NCBI RefSeq assembly: GCF_026240945.1
Contig: NZ_JAPFPY010000014.1
Location: 1-64,000 of the forward strand
Reading direction: 5' to 3'
Length of the DNA: 64,000 nucleotides
Source of the DNA: Mycolicibacterium sp. J2
Lineage (GTDB): Bacteria > Actinomycetota > Actinomycetes > Mycobacteriales > Mycobacteriaceae
In this document: piece by piece, positions 27,245-34,303 of the stretch
How positions within the stretch are numbered: the stretch's first letter is position 1
Layout: every line of letters begins with the position of its first letter
Translations under genes and position numbers: made by a program
The notes under the pieces: generated by a model
The model's database searches: none
What the model was told of the DNA's origin: nothing
Seen by the model: only the letters and a program-made list of their open reading frames with translations

Positions 27245-27282
27245 CCACCGGCCGTCGCCGTGCACCTCCCGATGGCCGGTGG
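27245..27282. terminator. Inverted repeat downstream of the permease gene
   Basis: CCACCGGCC (27245-27253) and GGCCGGTGG (27274-27282) form 9-base arms with a 20-base loop, about 80 bases past the NCS2 permease stop and upstream of the P450 start on the same strand. It could be a weak terminator or a regulator site for the P450 promoter. Nothing else stands out in the 238-base gap. Confidence 0.3.
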
Positions 27283-27362
27283 GCACCGACAGGCTGGCCA
27301 CCGGACTGGCCATGGCGGAAGTTGCCGCGGCCACGGTGGTCCTGTACCTCAAGACCCGATCG

Positions 27363-28775
27363 TCACACCCCGATCAGCGTGTCGATCCAACCGCGGGCAA
27401 AGTACAGCAGGAAGCCGGCAGCGACGATCCACAGCAGCGGGCTGATCTCGCGACCCTTGCCCGCCGCCGTCCGCACCACCGCCCACGAGATGAATCCGAC
27501 ACCGATGCCATTGGCGATCGAATAGCTCAGCGGCATGACCGCCACGGTGAGCACCACCGGCAGCGCGATCGAGAAATCGGCCAGGTCGATCTCGCGTAGG
27601 TGCGAGGCCATCATGGCGCCGACGATGACCAGCGCGGCGGCCGCCACCTCCGACGGCACAATGGCCGCCAGCGGGGTGAGAAACATTGCGGCGAGGAACA
27701 ATCCGCCGGTGACCAGGCTGGCCAGCCCCGTGCGGGCGCCTTCCCCGATCCCGGTGCCGGACTCGATGAAGACGGTGTTGGACGAGGCCGACACCGCGCC
27801 GCCGACCACCGCTCCGGCGCCCTCGACGACCAACGCGGACTGCAACCTCGGGAAGTTGCCCTGCGCGTCGGCGACCCCGGCCTGCCGGGACAGGCCGGTG
27901 AAAGTGCCCATCGCATCGAAGAAGTTGGTGAACACCAGGGTGAACACCAGCATGACGGCGGCCAGGATGCCGATCCGGCTGAAACTGTCCAAGCTGAAGG
28001 CGCCGACCAGGGACAGATCCGGAACCGCGAACGGCGCCCCTTGCAGGGTGGGCACCGACAGACCCCAGCCGCCGGGTCTCTCCTGAGCCGACCCGAGATG
28101 CCAGATGGCTTCGATACCGACGGCCACCACCGTGCCGATGATCAGTCCGATGAGGATGCCGCCGCGCACCTTACGGGCCACCAGGATGCCCGTCACCAGC
28201 AGCGTGAAGACGAACACCACGGTCGGGATGCTGGTGATGGAACCGGCGCCATGCCCGCCCAGACCCACCGGTGGCGACGGCCCGCCGGTGGACGCCACGA
28301 ACCCGGCGTCGACCAATCCGATGAACAGGATGAACAGGCCGATCCCCGCGGTGATCGCCAGTTTCAACGGCATGGGCACGGCGTCGAAGATCAGCCTGCG
28401 CAGCCCGGTAACCGCGAGTAACACGATGATCAGACCGTTGATCACCACCAGGCCCATCGCCTCGGGCCAGGTGAGCGAACCCACCACCGACGACGCCAGG
28501 AACGAGTTGATGCCCAGGCCGGCCGCGAACGCGAACGGCAACCGGGCGATCACCCCGAACAGGATGGTCATCACCCCCGCGGCGAGCGAGGTGACCGCCG
28601 ACACCTGGGTGAAGCCCAGCTTGGCGCCGGTGACGTCGGCGCCGCCGGACAGGATGATCGGGTTCAGCACGATGATGTAGGCCATCGCGATGAAGGTCAC
28701 GACGCCACCACGCAGCTCGGCGGCGACGCTTGAGCCACGGGCACTGATATCGAAGAAGCGGTCCAGCCGGTTCAC
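27363..28775 (-). CDS. NCS2-family purine permease (AzgA-like)
   Basis: A 470-residue permease with about 12-14 membrane spans. ELRGGVVTFIAMAYIIVLNP near residue 20 is the AzgA-subfamily signature, and FFDAMGTFTGLSRQAG plus ESGTGIGEGARTGLASL mark the substrate site and the repeat motif. It imports adenine, guanine or hypoxanthine by proton symport (family knowledge). GTG at 28775 has AAGGTC upstream. It diverges from the surface-protein gene at 28963. No purine riboswitch-like sequence was seen on its side. Confidence 0.9.
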   Translation of the reverse strand: MNRLDRFFDISARGSSVAAELRGGVVTFIAMAYIIVLNPIILSGGADVTGAKLGFTQVSAVTSLAAGVMTILFGVIARLPFAFAAGLGINSFLASSVVGSLTWPEAMGLVVINGLIIVLLAVTGLRRLIFDAVPMPLKLAITAGIGLFILFIGLVDAGFVASTGGPSPPVGLGGHGAGSITSIPTVVFVFTLLVTGILVARKVRGGILIGLIIGTVVAVGIEAIWHLGSAQERPGGWGLSVPTLQGAPFAVPDLSLVGAFSLDSFSRIGILAAVMLVFTLVFTNFFDAMGTFTGLSRQAGVADAQGNFPRLQSALVVEGAGAVVGGAVSASSNTVFIESGTGIGEGARTGLASLVTGGLFLAAMFLTPLAAIVPSEVAAAALVIVGAMMASHLREIDLADFSIALPVVLTVAVMPLSYSIANGIGVGFISWAVVRTAAGKGREISPLLWIVAAGFLLYFARGWIDTLIGV

Positions 28776-28801
28776 GGTTCGACCTTAAAGGCACCTGGCC
28801 C

Positions 28802-28840
28802 ACGCCTCCGGCGTCGGGACTCCTGTAACGCCTCCGGCGT
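28802..28840. repeat. Direct pair of the 13-mer ACGCCTCCGGCGT
   Basis: The same 13-mer occurs at 28802-28814 and 28828-28840, period 26 bases. Each copy is itself an inverted repeat (ACGCC-TCC-GGCGT). They lie between the divergent permease and surface-protein genes and could be regulator sites or tandem short hairpins. Confidence 0.5.
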
Positions 28841-28868
28841 TGTGGCGATGAACCATGCGAGACAGCTG

Positions 28869-28952
28869 CTGGCCGGGGGCCAGTGTCGGGGGAGATGGCT
28901 GCAAGTTGGCAGCAGTGGCTGGATGCCACGCTCCTTGGACCTTCTGAAGGAG
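28869..28952 (+). promoter_or_regulatory. Structured 5' leader with a sequestered ribosome site
   Basis: Four consecutive perfect short hairpins can be drawn: CTGGCC-3-GGCCAG (28869-28883), GCTGC-6-GCAGC (28898-28913), GTGGC-5-GCCAC (28915-28929) and CTCCTT-10-AAGGAG (28931-28952). The last pairs the ribosome site used by the GTG at 28963. This is the layout expected of a cis-acting RNA switch or attenuator, but no known riboswitch class was recognised and transcription is inferred. Confidence 0.4.
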
Positions 28953-28962
28953 TGGATGCACC

Positions 28963-30675
28963 GTGCGTGCAACGCGTGAACTGTTCCCCCGCCGCAGTAT
29001 GGTCGCCGGTGTGGCGTCGAGTCTGGTCATCTCGTTGACCGCGCTCACCTCGGGCCTGGCTCCCGCTTCGGCGTCGCCCAACACCAAAGCCGATCCGTCG
29101 GCTCCGACGACGACGGTCGTCGAGGCACCGGAACCGGCGGTGGTCGAGGCGCCGGAACCGGCGGCCCCGCAGTCACAGGCCCCGAAATCCGCGGCGGAGT
29201 TGCCCACGGCCGCAACGAAACCGGAGCCCACAGCCGCACCGCAACCGGACCCCAAGCCGGCGCCGGTGGTGCCGACCCAAGCCTCGGCCCCGCAACCCAA
29301 ACCCGCCGCGTCACCGACCGCCGAGCCGACCGTCGATGCGCAAACTCCGCAGGCGCCCAAGACCACCACCGCACCGCCCGCGACGACCACCCCGGCGCCG
29401 TCGACCACCAACACGACGACCACCAACACGACGACCACGAAGGTCGCCGGACCGACTGTGACCACCACGGTCGCCGAACCGACCAAGACCACCACGGTCG
29501 CCGAACCGGCGCCGGCGGCCACCGCGACCGAACCCTCTGCCGACCCCAGCCCGCGACCGTCCACGGCACCACCGGCCGAGGCTGCCGCCGAGCCGCCCGC
29601 GCCGGACCCGGCCACTGCGTCGAGCCCGGTCGCCCCGACCGCGGAGGCGGCCGCCACCGCCACCGTCACCGGTGTGCCGTCCAGAATCGAGCCGGCGTCG
29701 ACCGCCATCAAGGCGGCCCGGCCGATCGAGACGGTGCGTCCGCAGACACTGGATGCTCCCGAACCGGATGTCGAACTGGCCCGCAAAGCCAAGCCCATCG
29801 AGCAGCAGCCCGAGCCGGCGCCCCAACAGGACATCGCCGCTCTCGCGGTGTCGCTCAACGTGTCTCATCGTGACGACGACCGGGACCGGGACTGGGACCG
29901 GCCCGACTGGAACCGGCCCGACTGGAACCGGCCCGACTTCCGCAACGGCGACGGCCTGGACTGGGACCGCAAGGTGCGGCAGTGGCGGCCGGAGTGGGTG
30001 CAGTACGACGACTACTACCGCCCGATCATCGTCAACCCGTACCGGGACCCGGTCCGCGTCGTGTACGTGTACCAGAATTCGCCGCGGATCGTGACCATCA
30101 ACCCGCTGCAACGCGTGGTGCTGTACGCCGCGGAGCTGGCCGCCTACAGCTTCACCGCGGTGGTGGTCAACGCGCTGAACACGGCCGTCAACGTCGCCGT
30201 CGGCAGCTTCTTCGGCGGTGGTTTCATCCCCGCGGTCGGGGTGCCGCTGCCGCCGCCCCCGCCCCCGGTCTGGCGCTATGACAACGTGCCCGTCCAGGTG
30301 CGGTATTCGCGGGCGGTGTACGAACCGTTCCGCGTGCAGCGCATCGTCGACGTCGGCGACGACACCCGCTACGGCGAGCGCAAGGTCCTGCTCGACGGCG
30401 TCACCCCGGCCTGGGGTGTCTGGACGCAAACCGCCGCGGGCGAAAGGCAATTCGAGGTGCATCGCACCCAGCAGTTCCCCGGCCTCGACGAACCGCGCGA
30501 GGCGCCGCTGCCCGGCGACTACCGGATGCAGCTCGTGTCCGGAAACACCACCGAGGCGTCGAATGGCTTGGACCGCAACCAGGTCTACCTGATCGCGGCG
30601 GCGGTGGCCTGCTCGGTGCTCAGCCTGGGTGCGGTCGGCCTGGTGGTGCTGATGGGCCGCCGGCGCGGGATGTAG
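28963..30675 (+). CDS. Pro/Thr/Ala-rich membrane-anchored surface protein
   Basis: 570 residues. A signal region (SMVAGVASSLVISLTALTSG) is followed by about 230 residues of low-complexity PTAE-rich sequence with runs such as TTTTPAPSTTNTTTTNTTTT. Then comes a DRDWDRPDWNRPDWNRPDF repeat, a compact domain (residues ~330-530: VQYDDYYRPIIVNPYRDP, FSVN-like hydrophobic stretches, PPPPPPVWRYD) and a C-terminal membrane helix before GRRRGM. The layout suggests a domain held outside the membrane on an extended stalk. The family is unknown. GTG start with AAGGAG ten bases upstream; the site lies in a predicted hairpin. Confidence 0.75.
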   Translation: MRATRELFPRRSMVAGVASSLVISLTALTSGLAPASASPNTKADPSAPTTTVVEAPEPAVVEAPEPAAPQSQAPKSAAELPTAATKPEPTAAPQPDPKPAPVVPTQASAPQPKPAASPTAEPTVDAQTPQAPKTTTAPPATTTPAPSTTNTTTTNTTTTKVAGPTVTTTVAEPTKTTTVAEPAPAATATEPSADPSPRPSTAPPAEAAAEPPAPDPATASSPVAPTAEAAATATVTGVPSRIEPASTAIKAARPIETVRPQTLDAPEPDVELARKAKPIEQQPEPAPQQDIAALAVSLNVSHRDDDRDRDWDRPDWNRPDWNRPDFRNGDGLDWDRKVRQWRPEWVQYDDYYRPIIVNPYRDPVRVVYVYQNSPRIVTINPLQRVVLYAAELAAYSFTAVVVNALNTAVNVAVGSFFGGGFIPAVGVPLPPPPPPVWRYDNVPVQVRYSRAVYEPFRVQRIVDVGDDTRYGERKVLLDGVTPAWGVWTQTAAGERQFEVHRTQQFPGLDEPREAPLPGDYRMQLVSGNTTEASNGLDRNQVYLIAAAVACSVLSLGAVGLVVLMGRRRGM

Positions 30676-30678
30676 GAA

Positions 30679-31086
30679 TCAGGCGTGCACGTCGCGCAGG
30701 CCGACGGCACCGCGCAGACCCGAACAGTTGACGCAGCCGACGCAGCCCACGCAGTCGGTGCACGCCACGCAGCCCACGCAGGCCCGGCATTTCTGGCAGG
30801 CCACGCAAGCCACGCAGCACGCGCAGCCGACCAGGGCCGCACACAGGATGGTGAAGGCGCTGCCGAACACGGCGATACTGCCCGCCACCCCGGCGCTGGC
30901 GCCGGTGCCGATGGAGCCGGCCACGCCCGCGCTGTTCGCCGTGGCAATGGAGCCGGCGACCGCGGCGCTGCCGACGGTGGCGATCGAACCCGCGACCGCC
31001 GCGCTGCCGACGGTGGCCAGCGACTCCTCGACGGCCACGCTGCCCACCGTGCCGATCGAACCATCCTCGCGCGCAGTGGTTTCCAC
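30679..31086 (-). CDS. Hexapeptide- and Cys-triplet-repeat protein
   Basis: A 135-residue protein. Residues ~8-75 are tandem 12-residue units of the form VGSAAVAGSIAT (effectively xGSxAx hexapeptides). The second half holds 14 Cys, most exactly three residues apart: CVACVACQKCRACVG, then CVACTDCVGCVGCVNC, ending SGLRGAVGLRDVHA. This regularity suggests a beta-solenoid continuing into a Cys ladder, perhaps binding metal or disulfide-linked. The GTG start at 31086 overlaps the SDR stop by one base (TAGTG), so translation is coupled. No enzyme domain was seen. Its 3' end is three bases from that of the surface-protein gene. Confidence 0.65.
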   Translation of the reverse strand: METTAREDGSIGTVGSVAVEESLATVGSAAVAGSIATVGSAAVAGSIATANSAGVAGSIGTGASAGVAGSIAVFGSAFTILCAALVGCACCVACVACQKCRACVGCVACTDCVGCVGCVNCSGLRGAVGLRDVHA

Positions 31087-31826
31087 TAGTCCGCACCCTT
31101 CCCGTTGTCGACGCGGTACACCGCGCCGTGGATGGCCGCCGCGTCCGCACTGGCCAGGAACGCGATGGTCTTGGCGACGTCGACGGGATCCATGAAACCC
31201 CGCGGGGCGGCGATCCGCATGATCAGCTCCCAATCCGCGTCGTCCGGGGCGGCGAAGTCGGTCACCTGCGGGGTGAACATCCCGCCCGGGCACACCGCGT
31301 TGATGCGCACCTTCTCTTTGGTGAACTCCACGGCCAGCGCCCGGGTCAGCCCGACCAGGCCGTGTTTGGCGGCGCAGTAGCCCGCCGAATAGACCTCACC
31401 CTCGACACCGGCCACGGACGCGACGTTGACGATATTGCCGCCGGTCTCCAGCAGGTGCGGCAGCGCGGCCCGGCACAGGAAGAACGGTCCGTTCAGGTTC
31501 ACGGCCAGATCGTGCTCCCATTCGGCGTCGGTCAGCGTGATGGTGCGGCGCATCTGATGGAAGCCGGCCACATTCGCCAACACGTCCAGGCGCCCGAACG
31601 CGGCCACGCAGTCGGCGATGGCCTGGCGGCAGGCGGCGGCGGAACCGATATCCACCGAGGCGTACCGCCCGCCGGGCACCTCGGCGAACACCTCGGCCAG
31701 CCGGTCGGTATCGCGGGCGATGCCGAACACCGTCGCCCCCCGCTCGGCGAACACCTTCGCCGTCGCCGCCCCCAATCCCGAGGACGCCCCGGTCACCAAC
31801 GCCACTTTGCCGTCGAGTGCAGTCAT
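31086..31826 (-). CDS. Short-chain dehydrogenase/reductase (SDR)
   Basis: A 246-residue classical SDR: VALVTGASSGLGAATAK (TGxxxGxG cofactor loop), VLANVAGFHQ (NAG-type), catalytic Ser in IVNVASVAGV, YCAAKHG (YxxxK at the active site) and NAVCPGGMFTP. It is NAD(P)-dependent and oxidises or reduces an alcohol or ketone; the substrate is unknown. ATG at 31826 gives the usual MTALDGKVALVTG start. Its stop codon overlaps the start of the Cys-repeat gene, so the two form a small operon divergent from the secreted-protein gene at 31890. Confidence 0.9.
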   Translation of the reverse strand: MTALDGKVALVTGASSGLGAATAKVFAERGATVFGIARDTDRLAEVFAEVPGGRYASVDIGSAAACRQAIADCVAAFGRLDVLANVAGFHQMRRTITLTDAEWEHDLAVNLNGPFFLCRAALPHLLETGGNIVNVASVAGVEGEVYSAGYCAAKHGLVGLTRALAVEFTKEKVRINAVCPGGMFTPQVTDFAAPDDADWELIMRIAAPRGFMDPVDVAKTIAFLASADAAAIHGAVYRVDNGKGAD

Positions 31827-31889
31827 GCGGCTGACTCTCTCACGGCACAAACCCGGGACGTGTCCGAAGCGCCCTGTAATACTGCGACG

Positions 31890-32423
31890 GTGAGGAAGCA
31901 CTTTTCCGCATTGGTCGGTGCGCTGCTGACGGGCGCGGCGCTGGTGGCATTTGCCGGGCCGGCGCGCGCGGACCAGCAGGTGATGCAGGGCGTCTACACC
32001 TTCCATCAGGAGGGCCTGCCGGACGCGACATGGTCCATCTGGCCGTCGTGCGTGCCGGTGGTGGGCGATCTGCGCGCCGAGATCCACGACCCGGTGGCGT
32101 GCCGCCTGCACGTCAGCTCGACCCCGAACGCGGTCGCCAAAGGCGGTGACGCGGTGCTGACCGACGGCCTGTGGGCGTACAACATCAGCTCGGTGGACGG
32201 TCTGACCTGCCCGGACGGCAGCACCGAGGCGCTGATGGAAACCTTCCGCTTCGACAGCAACACGTTGACCGGTACCCGCATCATCTCGCACAACCAGGTG
32301 TGCGGGCTGCCCGCGACGCTGGACAAGAGACCGTTCACGCTGTCCTATCAGGGCCCGCTGCCGATCCCGGTGGAGCAGTACCCGCTGATCTGCGAGCCGG
32401 GTGGACTGCGCCGCTGCTTCTGA
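31890..32423 (+). CDS. Secreted protein of unknown function
   Basis: 177 residues: a signal peptide (KHFSALVGALLTGAALVAFAGPARA) followed by a mature domain with about six Cys (PSCVPVVG, PVACRLHV, LTCPDGS, NQVCGLP, PLICEPG, LRRCF), so probably three disulfides. The domain alternates short strands (YTFHQEGLPDATWSIWPS, GLWAYNISSVDG). The pattern resembles mycobacterial secreted proteins of unknown role. GTG at 31890 (VRKHFSAL) is chosen because it places the basic residues right before the hydrophobic core. Confidence 0.75.
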   Translation: MRKHFSALVGALLTGAALVAFAGPARADQQVMQGVYTFHQEGLPDATWSIWPSCVPVVGDLRAEIHDPVACRLHVSSTPNAVAKGGDAVLTDGLWAYNISSVDGLTCPDGSTEALMETFRFDSNTLTGTRIISHNQVCGLPATLDKRPFTLSYQGPLPIPVEQYPLICEPGGLRRCF

Positions 32424-32451
32424 TCCGCGGCGGCGTTATCCTCACCGCTTG

Positions 32452-33177
32452 ATGACCGATCAAACCCGGCTGCAGCGGTTCGAGCAACGGACCGAGTGGC
32501 TGCTGGCCGTCGTCGCACTTGTGTTCCTGGCCTGCTATTCGATCCGGGTGCTGGCCCAGCCGCGCGGGTTCGGCGACGCCGTCCTGCACGTCGTCATGGT
32601 CGGGCTGTACCTGGTGTTCGTCGCGGACTACCTGGTCCGCCTCTACCTCGCCAATCCTCGTGGCCGGTGGTTTGTCCGCAATCTGCTCGACTTGGCCATC
32701 GTGGCGTTGCCGATGCTGCGCCCACTGCGCCTGCTCAGCCTGGCGGTGGTGCTGGAGGTGTTGCAGCGCGTCGTCGGGCACAGCATCCGAGGCCGTGTCG
32801 CCACCTATACCGCGGGCGGCGTGGTGACCATCGTCTATGCCGCGTCGCTGGCCGTACTCGACGTCGAACGCCACGCACCGGGTGCCCAGATCACGTCATT
32901 CGGCGACGCGCTGTGGTGGGCCATCAGTACCGTGACCACCGTCGGTTACGGCGACCTCACCCCGGTGACCTTCGGCGGCCGGCTGATCGCGGTGGCGCTG
33001 ATGATCGCCGGGATCAGTCTGCTGGGCGTCGTCACCGCCACGCTCGCGTCGTGGATCGTCGAACGGGTCGCCGAGGAGGACGACGCCAACCGGGCCGCCA
33101 CGGCGCGGCAGATCGAAGAACTGCGCGACGAGATCCGGGCGCTGCACCGCAGCCGGGAGAGGGACAGCACGACATGA
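32452..33177 (+). CDS. Voltage-gated-type potassium channel
   Basis: A 241-residue six-span channel subunit. It has S1 (WLLAVVALVFLACYSI), S2-S3, an S4-like segment with few charges (LPMLRPLRLLSL), then the pore helix and filter WWAISTVTTVGYGDLTP, S6 (AVALMIAGISLLGVVTATLASW), and a C-terminal coiled coil (ARQIEELRDEIRALHRSRE). TVGYGD marks K+ selectivity. There is no RCK or cyclic-nucleotide domain, and S4 lacks the Arg ladder, so voltage gating is doubtful. The stop overlaps the next ATG (ATGA). Confidence 0.9.
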   Translation: MTDQTRLQRFEQRTEWLLAVVALVFLACYSIRVLAQPRGFGDAVLHVVMVGLYLVFVADYLVRLYLANPRGRWFVRNLLDLAIVALPMLRPLRLLSLAVVLEVLQRVVGHSIRGRVATYTAGGVVTIVYAASLAVLDVERHAPGAQITSFGDALWWAISTVTTVGYGDLTPVTFGGRLIAVALMIAGISLLGVVTATLASWIVERVAEEDDANRAATARQIEELRDEIRALHRSRERDSTT

Positions 33178-34244
33178 AACGAATAGTGGTGTGGGGGACC
33201 GGGTTCGTCGGCACCATGGTGATCGCCGAGATCGTCAAACACCCACTGTTCGAGCTCGTCGGCGTCGGCGTCAGCAACCCCGAGAAGGTGGGCCGCGATG
33301 TCGGTGACCTCTGTGGCCTGGACGCTCCCACCGGGCTGGCCGCCACCGACGACGTCGACGCCCTCATCGCGCTGAAACCCGACGCCCTGGTGCACTACGG
33401 CCCCACCGCCGCCCAGGCCGATGCCAACATCGACCTCATCACCCGCTTCCTGCGGGCCGGCATCGACGTCTGTTCCACGGCGATGACACCGTGGGTGTGG
33501 CCGCACATGTCGCTGAACCCCCCGTCCTGGACGACCCCGATCGACGAGGCCTGCGCCGCCGGGGGAGCGTCGTGTTTCACCACCGGGATCGACCCCGGAT
33601 TCGCCAACGACCTGTTCCCGATGACCCTGATGGGTCTGTGCTCGGAGGTGCGCCGGGTGCGGGCCTCGGAATTGCTCGACTACACCAACTACACCGGCGA
33701 CTACGAGTTCGAGATGGGCATCGGCAAGCCGCCGGAGTACCGCCCGCTGCTGGAACACCGCGACATCCTGGTGATGTCCTGGGGTGCCACCGTGCCGATG
33801 ATCGCGCATGCGGCCGGGATCACCCTCGACGAGATCACCACCACCTGGGAAAAGTGGGTGACGCCGGAGGACCGCACGTCGGCCAAGGGGATCATCCCGG
33901 CCGGCCATGTGGCGGCCGTCCGGTTCACCATCAACGGCCGATACCGCGACGAAACCCGTATCCAGCTGGAACACGTCAACCGGATCGGTCTGGACGCGGC
34001 GCCGGACTGGCCGACCGGCAACGACAACGACGTGTACCGCGTCGACATCGAGGGCACCCCGAGCATCTCCCAGGAGACCGCCTTCCGGTTCACCGACGGC
34101 TCCGGCCGCGACGCCGCAGCCGCGGGTTGCCTGGCAACCGGTCTGCGGGCGCTGAACGCCGTACCCGCAGTCAACGATCTGCCCCCGGGTTGGGTCACCG
34201 CGCTGGACCTTCCGCTGATCCCGGGTGCCGGCACCATCCGCTAG
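33174..34244 (+). CDS. NAD(P)H-dependent dihydrodipicolinate-reductase-like dehydrogenase
   Basis: 356 residues. The N-terminal Rossmann fold has RIVVWGTGFVGTMVIAEI, then LVGVGVSNPEKVGRDVG and LKPDALVHYGPTAA. The mid-domain resembles DapB-like or 2,4-diaminopentanoate-dehydrogenase-like proteins (CFTTGIDPGFANDLFP). The true lysine-pathway DapB is shorter, so this is a paralogue acting on another substrate. The ATG overlaps the channel stop by four bases, which couples the two genes. Mycobacteria carry several such paralogues; function unassigned. Confidence 0.75.
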   Translation: MKRIVVWGTGFVGTMVIAEIVKHPLFELVGVGVSNPEKVGRDVGDLCGLDAPTGLAATDDVDALIALKPDALVHYGPTAAQADANIDLITRFLRAGIDVCSTAMTPWVWPHMSLNPPSWTTPIDEACAAGGASCFTTGIDPGFANDLFPMTLMGLCSEVRRVRASELLDYTNYTGDYEFEMGIGKPPEYRPLLEHRDILVMSWGATVPMIAHAAGITLDEITTTWEKWVTPEDRTSAKGIIPAGHVAAVRFTINGRYRDETRIQLEHVNRIGLDAAPDWPTGNDNDVYRVDIEGTPSISQETAFRFTDGSGRDAAAAGCLATGLRALNAVPAVNDLPPGWVTALDLPLIPGAGTIR

Positions 34245-34303
34245 TAACATCCGCCCGGCAAATTCAGATGGATAACCCGATAGGGTTGCTGAAGGCGGGT
34301 GTG

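Noticed and set aside
28841..28962. Known riboswitch (purine, ydaO/c-di-AMP)
   Set aside because: I could not match the conserved core sequences of either class, so only an unclassified structured leader is claimed.
30679..31086. RiPP precursor interpretation of the Cys-repeat protein
   Set aside because: No radical-SAM, cyclodehydratase, lanthipeptide synthetase or transporter gene lies nearby; only an SDR is coupled.
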